From Metaphire vulgaris (taxonomy: Eukaryota > Annelida > Clitellata > Crassiclitellata > Megascolecidae): a DNA stretch of 64,000 bases. Within the stretch, counting starts at the first letter, position 1; every line of letters starts with the position of its first letter. A model generated the notes under the pieces. The model was not told the DNA's origin. It worked only from the letters and a program-made list of their open reading frames with translations, and did not search any database. Of this stretch, positions 59,262 through 64,000 are shown one piece after another. A program made the translations under genes and the position numbers. The stretch spans positions 11,676,328 through 11,740,327 of the forward strand of contig CM030851.1 in NCBI GenBank assembly GCA_018105865.1. The letters are read 5' to 3'.

Positions 59262-59520
59262 GTGAACAATAATTGAATGGTTGGGTGGAATAAGGAATTA
59301 AATGCAGTTACCACCTTAATGGTTAGGTTGTCAGTTGAAGGGCTGAGAGGAATAAGGAAATAAATCCAGTTACCCCCTTAGTGGTGAAAATATCAGTTGA
59401 AGGGTCCAGATAAATAAGGAAGTAAATGCAGTTACCCCTCTTATTGTTTTTGATACTTAAACCATTAGGGGGTCGGATACAGTTACCTTCTTATTCCACC
59501 CAGCCATTCAATTATTCAGT
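59262..59520. repeat. Imperfect tandem repeat, unit about 62 bp
   Basis: The block GGAATAAGGAANTAAATGCAG, TTACCCCCTTA and CAGTTGAAGGG recurs three to four times with variation. Confidence 0.7.
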
Positions 59521-60451
59521 CAGCAGTGACCTGAAATTCCCCCTTCCCTCTACAAATACCACAGCGGTAAAAAGATAGGCACAGTCAAAACTTACCCAAC
59601 TAAATGCCTAAGAATAAGCAGTGACTACAGCACTACTCTCAAAAGCTCTATATAAACCAACAAGATATTGCTTACTGGGTACATGTTCTGATAAGTAGCC
59701 ATACACTTCTCATCATAGTGCCTCAAGTAAAAATATAAATTATATATATATATATATAATATATAATTAATATATATTTATATCATATTTAATTATAACT
59801 TTTGCATCTTCACAAGAAGAAAAGTTAATGCAGCAAAATGAAGGCAACTCTTCAGCAAAAACTCAACTTGAAAACTTGTTAATACACTCAAAATTAGAAC
59901 AAGTCAATTGTATCAAAATCCACACAACATGACTGCTACTCTAAAGTATAAACCACTAGTCTACAAGTCATTGCCATTAGTGGAAAGTCTTGTTAGGCTT
60001 CCTGCAAATGTCACAAGCTCTCTAATCTAAATACAAAAACTGGCACAAATATTAAAAAAGCATTTGATAAATAAAAGCCATATAAAGATTAACTCCGAAC
60101 AACAATCTTTTTCGTAATGGCAAATGAACTTAACCCTTTCGCTACCAGACCGGTCGGCCTCAAGAGTTCCTAAACCTCGCCGTTTTCTGCGACCTTTCGG
60201 GTTACATATATCAACAAAGTATAGCAGTCCAGAACGTGGCAATGGTATTTAAAATGTACTAATAGATGGTTCTCAGTGTGTTAATTTCACTTTAACCGAT
60301 GCCAGCACTATGGGGGGGGGGGGGTCGCCGCCACAGTAATGAAACGGTTAAGCAGCACTTGCATATAAATGCAGGCATTTCTAGGATACAACAAGGTCCA
60401 CCAATTCAAACACACAAAACTCCCGTAGCAAGAAAAATGTCTAGCAAAACT

Positions 60452-60607
<156 letters not shown>

Positions 60608-61687
60608 GCTAGTTCTTATTTCATTTACAAGCTAACACTCATAATGAAATAACGATTCACTTTCAGCAGTTCCATGTCACACACCAATCACAAACAACAC
60701 AGTAACTGAATAACATTGACAGTAACTGAATAACATTGCCTCTCCTTTCTGGTAATATATATGGATTATGCAATAAAACAGAAATTAACAGAAAATAGAC
60801 AGCCTGGGAGAAATGCAATTGGCTCTCATAGCTAAAATCTTAAATTGAAGCAACACGCAATAAAAGGAAATAAACTTACTCAAGTATTAGTTTTCAACTT
60901 ATGAATAAATATATAAAAAGATCTATAAACAAGTCTCTACCTTCCCTGTAAACCAAACTACTTTTGGAGCCAGACTTTTAAACAATTTCAAGTCGATGAT
61001 ATAACTCAATTTTCCAAAATATAAATACACTGGCATGCATTAAGCACACTAAGTTCCTCCAATCAATGTTAAAAAGTCTTTTGATATCAACAAATATAAT
61101 TCACTTACAAACTATGCAACAAAAATCCAATTGCATATGATGATATATTTCTGCTATCCTCGAAGCTATCTATCAGAGAGAAGAAGCTTTGTGGCTCCAG
61201 GTTCTCACCATGGGCCATGAGGGCTTCTAGAAATTATTTTAAATTATCAAGAAACCATGACTTGTGATTAGAAAGTGCACAATACAGTAACAAGTTGATC
61301 AGTCAGTGGGACTAGGACTTGTGAAGTTCAACATCTTCTCTGGTATGGAGCTGACAAGCAAAAAAAGAATATAATCTAAATTGGGGGGGGGGGGGATGGG
61401 GCGAAGATAAAGTACCGTTTTCAGATTCGGCCACCCCAAGCACATCCCTGGTGCCACCTATAAACACCAGCGTCACAAAAAATGCCACAAGTCCATTATT
61501 TATTTCCTTCAAAGGCACCAATCAAGAAGAGTAACAGATCCATAAAACTAAAGCAACTACCTGAAATATAAAAATATCAGTACAGTAAAACCTGTCTATA
61601 TAGTCACATTGAACAATACTCAGAAGCTGTGCAATAGAGCATATATAGTACGCAGATCTAAAATATAATTATTAACATAAGTTGCAG

Positions 61688-61951
61688 CAGTGATGTAGCC
61701 AGGATTTCCGGAAGGGGGGCGGTTGGTTTTGACTTTTGACCGTTACCAACTTTTGAAAAATCTTAACAAGCGAAAAAAAGGTCGTCACCTATTACGCAAG
61801 CTTAAAAAATTTTTGTCAGCAGTGCCAATGGGGGGTTTTGACCCTCAAAACCATGTCCGAAAATAAAAAATGCATGAAACACATTAAAAAATTTTTTCCT
61901 CACTGCCCAAGGGCGGTTAAAACCCCCAAGCACCCCATGGCTATGCCACTG
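61688..61951. mobile_element. hAT-like MITE with CAGTGATGTAGCC ends
   Basis: CAGTGATGTAGCC and GGCTATGCCACTG are imperfect inverted repeats 264 bp apart, with a perfect 8-bp duplication AGTTGCAG (61680-61687 and 61952-61959). The interior has the core motif AACAAGCGAAAAAAAGGTCG. Confidence 0.85.
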
Positions 61952-62864
61952 AGTTGCAGCATTTAATACAAAGAATAGGAAATCTAATATCTTGAAAAGT
62001 GCAATACATTATTAAGCACTGGCAACACTGAGTTTTGTCGCATTATAAAACAATCAGACCAATATAAAACAGAAGCAATATAAACATTTTCCATGAAATT
62101 CTCATAAGGCAGAATCAAATCTACAGATCTACAATATGTGGACTTTTTTAAATGAAAAGACAATCGCTTTAACCAAAATTATGCTGCTACATTTGATACA
62201 CTTGCAGATTGTACAGTTTACAGTCTAAATGTATATTTATTTGTACAAAGGCACAAATTCAGATCCTTGACATAAGGTTAGCTAACTACCACCTAATAAT
62301 GAGGTAACATAATGTAAAACAAGAAGGCACACATATAAAGCATTAGAATTACTCATCGTCTAATTAAGTGAGTGAATTGATAATATGTAAAGACCTATTA
62401 TCAAAAATCAAAGCATAGAAAATATTCTGCATAGAAAATAATCTGCATAGAAAATATTTAATCAATAAACAATGAAATTGAGCAATATATTTCAATCAAA
62501 CAAGGTGGCAAAATTACAAAGAAAACAAAAAATTTCAAAATCAAAGTAAATATCAGAAGTTTCAACCTCAAAATATTCAAATAAAATAAAACTCCTAAAA
62601 TAAATCTTAGTATTTTGATTATATCCGCTTAACACTAAATGGGAAAATTAACCCTTTAATATCCAAATGAGAACAAATCACATCACCCTAAATGATTTAA
62701 AGCAAATTCCCAATTTAGTTGCCAGACCCCAAACTAATCTTAATTTATTTGAATCTATATTGCCTGATTATTTCCTAATGAAATATTTTCCATGAAAATA
62801 AATATTTTAATATATATTGCCTGATTTTGCAAAGCTACGGGTCATTTCAACTATTATTCTTCGT

Positions 62865-62870
62865 TTTATT
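62865..62870 (-). terminator. Candidate poly(A) signal of the iRhom gene
   Basis: AATAAA on the minus strand, about 25 nt past the restored iRhom stop and 100 nt past the in-frame stop. Confidence 0.35.
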
Positions 62871-62892
62871 AATTATTCGCGCCACAACGTCT

Positions 62893-63322
62893 CTAAAATT
62901 CGTCGTTTCTCGTAATCTTGACCTCCATGCTCTTGCAAAATGTCGGCGTGAACGGTAGGCAGTTGAAATACTCAGTTTGGACACTTGTAGATGGGGATAA
63001 CGTAAAAGAGGAGAGCAAGGATCAAGAACATGCCGACCGTGGTGACTAGGCAAAGAACGATTCCGATCAGCTTACGGCGTCCGTCGAGAACGCCGAACGT
63101 AACGTACGGCAGAAGGGAAAACGCCAAGAGGAAGCCGAACACGAAGCCGAACAGATGAGCCCAATTGTCTATCATCGGCAGGAGCCCGATGATGAAAAGA
63201 CTGGCCAAGATCAACGTCAGCTTGCCCAGGTTCCAGCAGGGATTTTGAAACAACTGCCACATCTGAACGACCTGTGCGAAGATGCACGCGAGCATTCCAA
63301 ACTGTGACCCAGATGGCCCAGC
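62893..63322 (-). CDS. RHBDF: Inactive rhomboid (iRhom, RHBDF-like), last exon
   Basis: After acceptor CTTTAG (exon edge 63322) the frame reads AGPSGSQFGMLACIFAQVV. It continues with CWNLGKL, LFIIGLLPMIDNWAHLFGF and LLPYVTFGVLDGRRKL, then two further hydrophobic segments. This is the last part of the rhomboid core as in RHBDF1/2, which control EGF-type ligand and ADAM17 trafficking in the ER and Golgi. Read straight, it stops at 62972 after IPIYKCPN. A 1-base shift near 62976-62983 opens the frame to EYFNCLPFTPTFCKSMEV and a TAG at 62893, matching the conserved iRhom Cys-rich tail (human: C-x-F-L-T-C-I-P-F-T-x-x-F-C). GPSG has Ser where human iRhoms have Ala. Upstream exons lie beyond the right edge. 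Confidence 0.88.
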
Positions 63323-63539
63323 CTAAAGAAACAAACAGCAAATGCTTTCATGGGCGCATTTAGAAAGGCTCAAAGGGGTGTGCTGAAACTGAAGAAGTTC
63401 AAAAAATAAATGTGGTGACAAGCAAAAAAAAGGTTATCGCCCTTCTAAAACCTGGTGACAAGGGAAAAAAGAACCAAAGACCAAAGGGGTACGCTATGGC
63501 TCAGTAGCGTACCACCTAAATACGCCACTGAATGCTTTA

Positions 63540-63745
63540 GATAATCATCATCATCGTCGTCATTGTCATCATCATCATCATCATCACCAACACCACTCGC
63601 CGGTGCCACCCCCACAACCCACAGTGCGCGATGGTTTTCAATTCCGGTCGATTCTTTGATGTAACCTAGCCAAGTTCTTCTTGGTCTACCTTTAACATTA
63701 CGAAATTCATATTTTCCATCTAAAATGTCTTGAGCATGGATATTT
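63540..63745 (-). pseudogene. LINE ORF2 C-terminal fragment with (GAT)n tail
   Basis: The minus-strand frame YEFRNVKGRPRRTWLGYIKE is the conserved G-R-P-x-x-x-W tail of many non-LTR ORF2 proteins. It runs into a GAT microsatellite at about 63593-63543. It is short and truncated. It lies in the iRhom intron, in the same orientation as the gene. Confidence 0.6.
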
Positions 63746-64000
63746 TTACACCCCCATAACACCCCCTAACACTCCCCAATTTGAGACCGACACAACCCCC
63801 CAAATCTCAGCTATGCAATAACCTTTTCTTGCTTGTCAGACTTTTTTGGAAGGGACCCCAGAATTTACAGACACCCCCCCAAATTGATAACCATAGAAAT
63901 AACCCTGAATTCTTGAGTTTGTTCAGAGCAGGACGACCCTCTTGTGACATGTCCAACATATTGGGTTTTCTTTTGGCCATTTTCTATTTTTACTTTATAT

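Overview
The window is nuclear DNA of an invertebrate animal: spliced genes with GT/AG introns, animal-specific families (Hv1 proton channel, MOB3, iRhom, Ig superfamily), many hAT-like miniature elements and very many microsatellites. The gene set fits a marine invertebrate, perhaps a deuterostome such as an echinoderm or hemichordate, but the sequence does not fix the phylum. I see no rRNA, tRNA, CRISPR or bacterial features.

All six supported genes lie on the minus strand, so they read from high to low coordinates. From left to right: (1) part of an immunoglobulin-superfamily gene (445-3239), four exons forming two Ig folds. (2) A voltage-gated proton channel (HVCN1/Hv1-like, 7996-19032), seven exons with matching splice phases, first exon(s) not found. 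It has an extracellular S1-S2 loop of about 140 residues and changes at two voltage-sensor positions. (3) A complete MOB3-type MOB kinase activator (39911-44981, seven coding exons). (4) A complete AP endonuclease APEX1 (46365-51629, eight coding exons), broken by one apparent single-base frameshift. (5) A JmjC/cupin-8 oxygenase resembling TYW5 (53830-57987, seven exons, 3' end not found). (6) The last exon of an inactive-rhomboid (iRhom, RHBDF) gene at the right edge (62893-63322), also with an apparent 1-base frameshift.

The window has two halves. From 1 to about 34 kb, exons are sparse and there are dozens of long di- and trinucleotide arrays. From about 36 to 64 kb, four conserved genes sit close together in AT-rich, array-poor DNA. 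Both halves are peppered with short inverted-repeat elements. Many have exact 8-bp target-site duplications and hAT-like CAG...CTG or CATRGGCG ends, and one 894-bp element still carries the C-terminal part of a hAT transposase. A second type has TTAA ends like piggyBac MITEs. A motif close to GACCTTTTTTGCTTGTCAG recurs more than twenty times in otherwise different repeats, and some (CT)n arrays are expansions inside one MITE family.

The genes are not an operon and I infer no shared pathway. Three of the conserved exons need a single-base indel correction, so either the assembly has residual indels or some copies are decaying.
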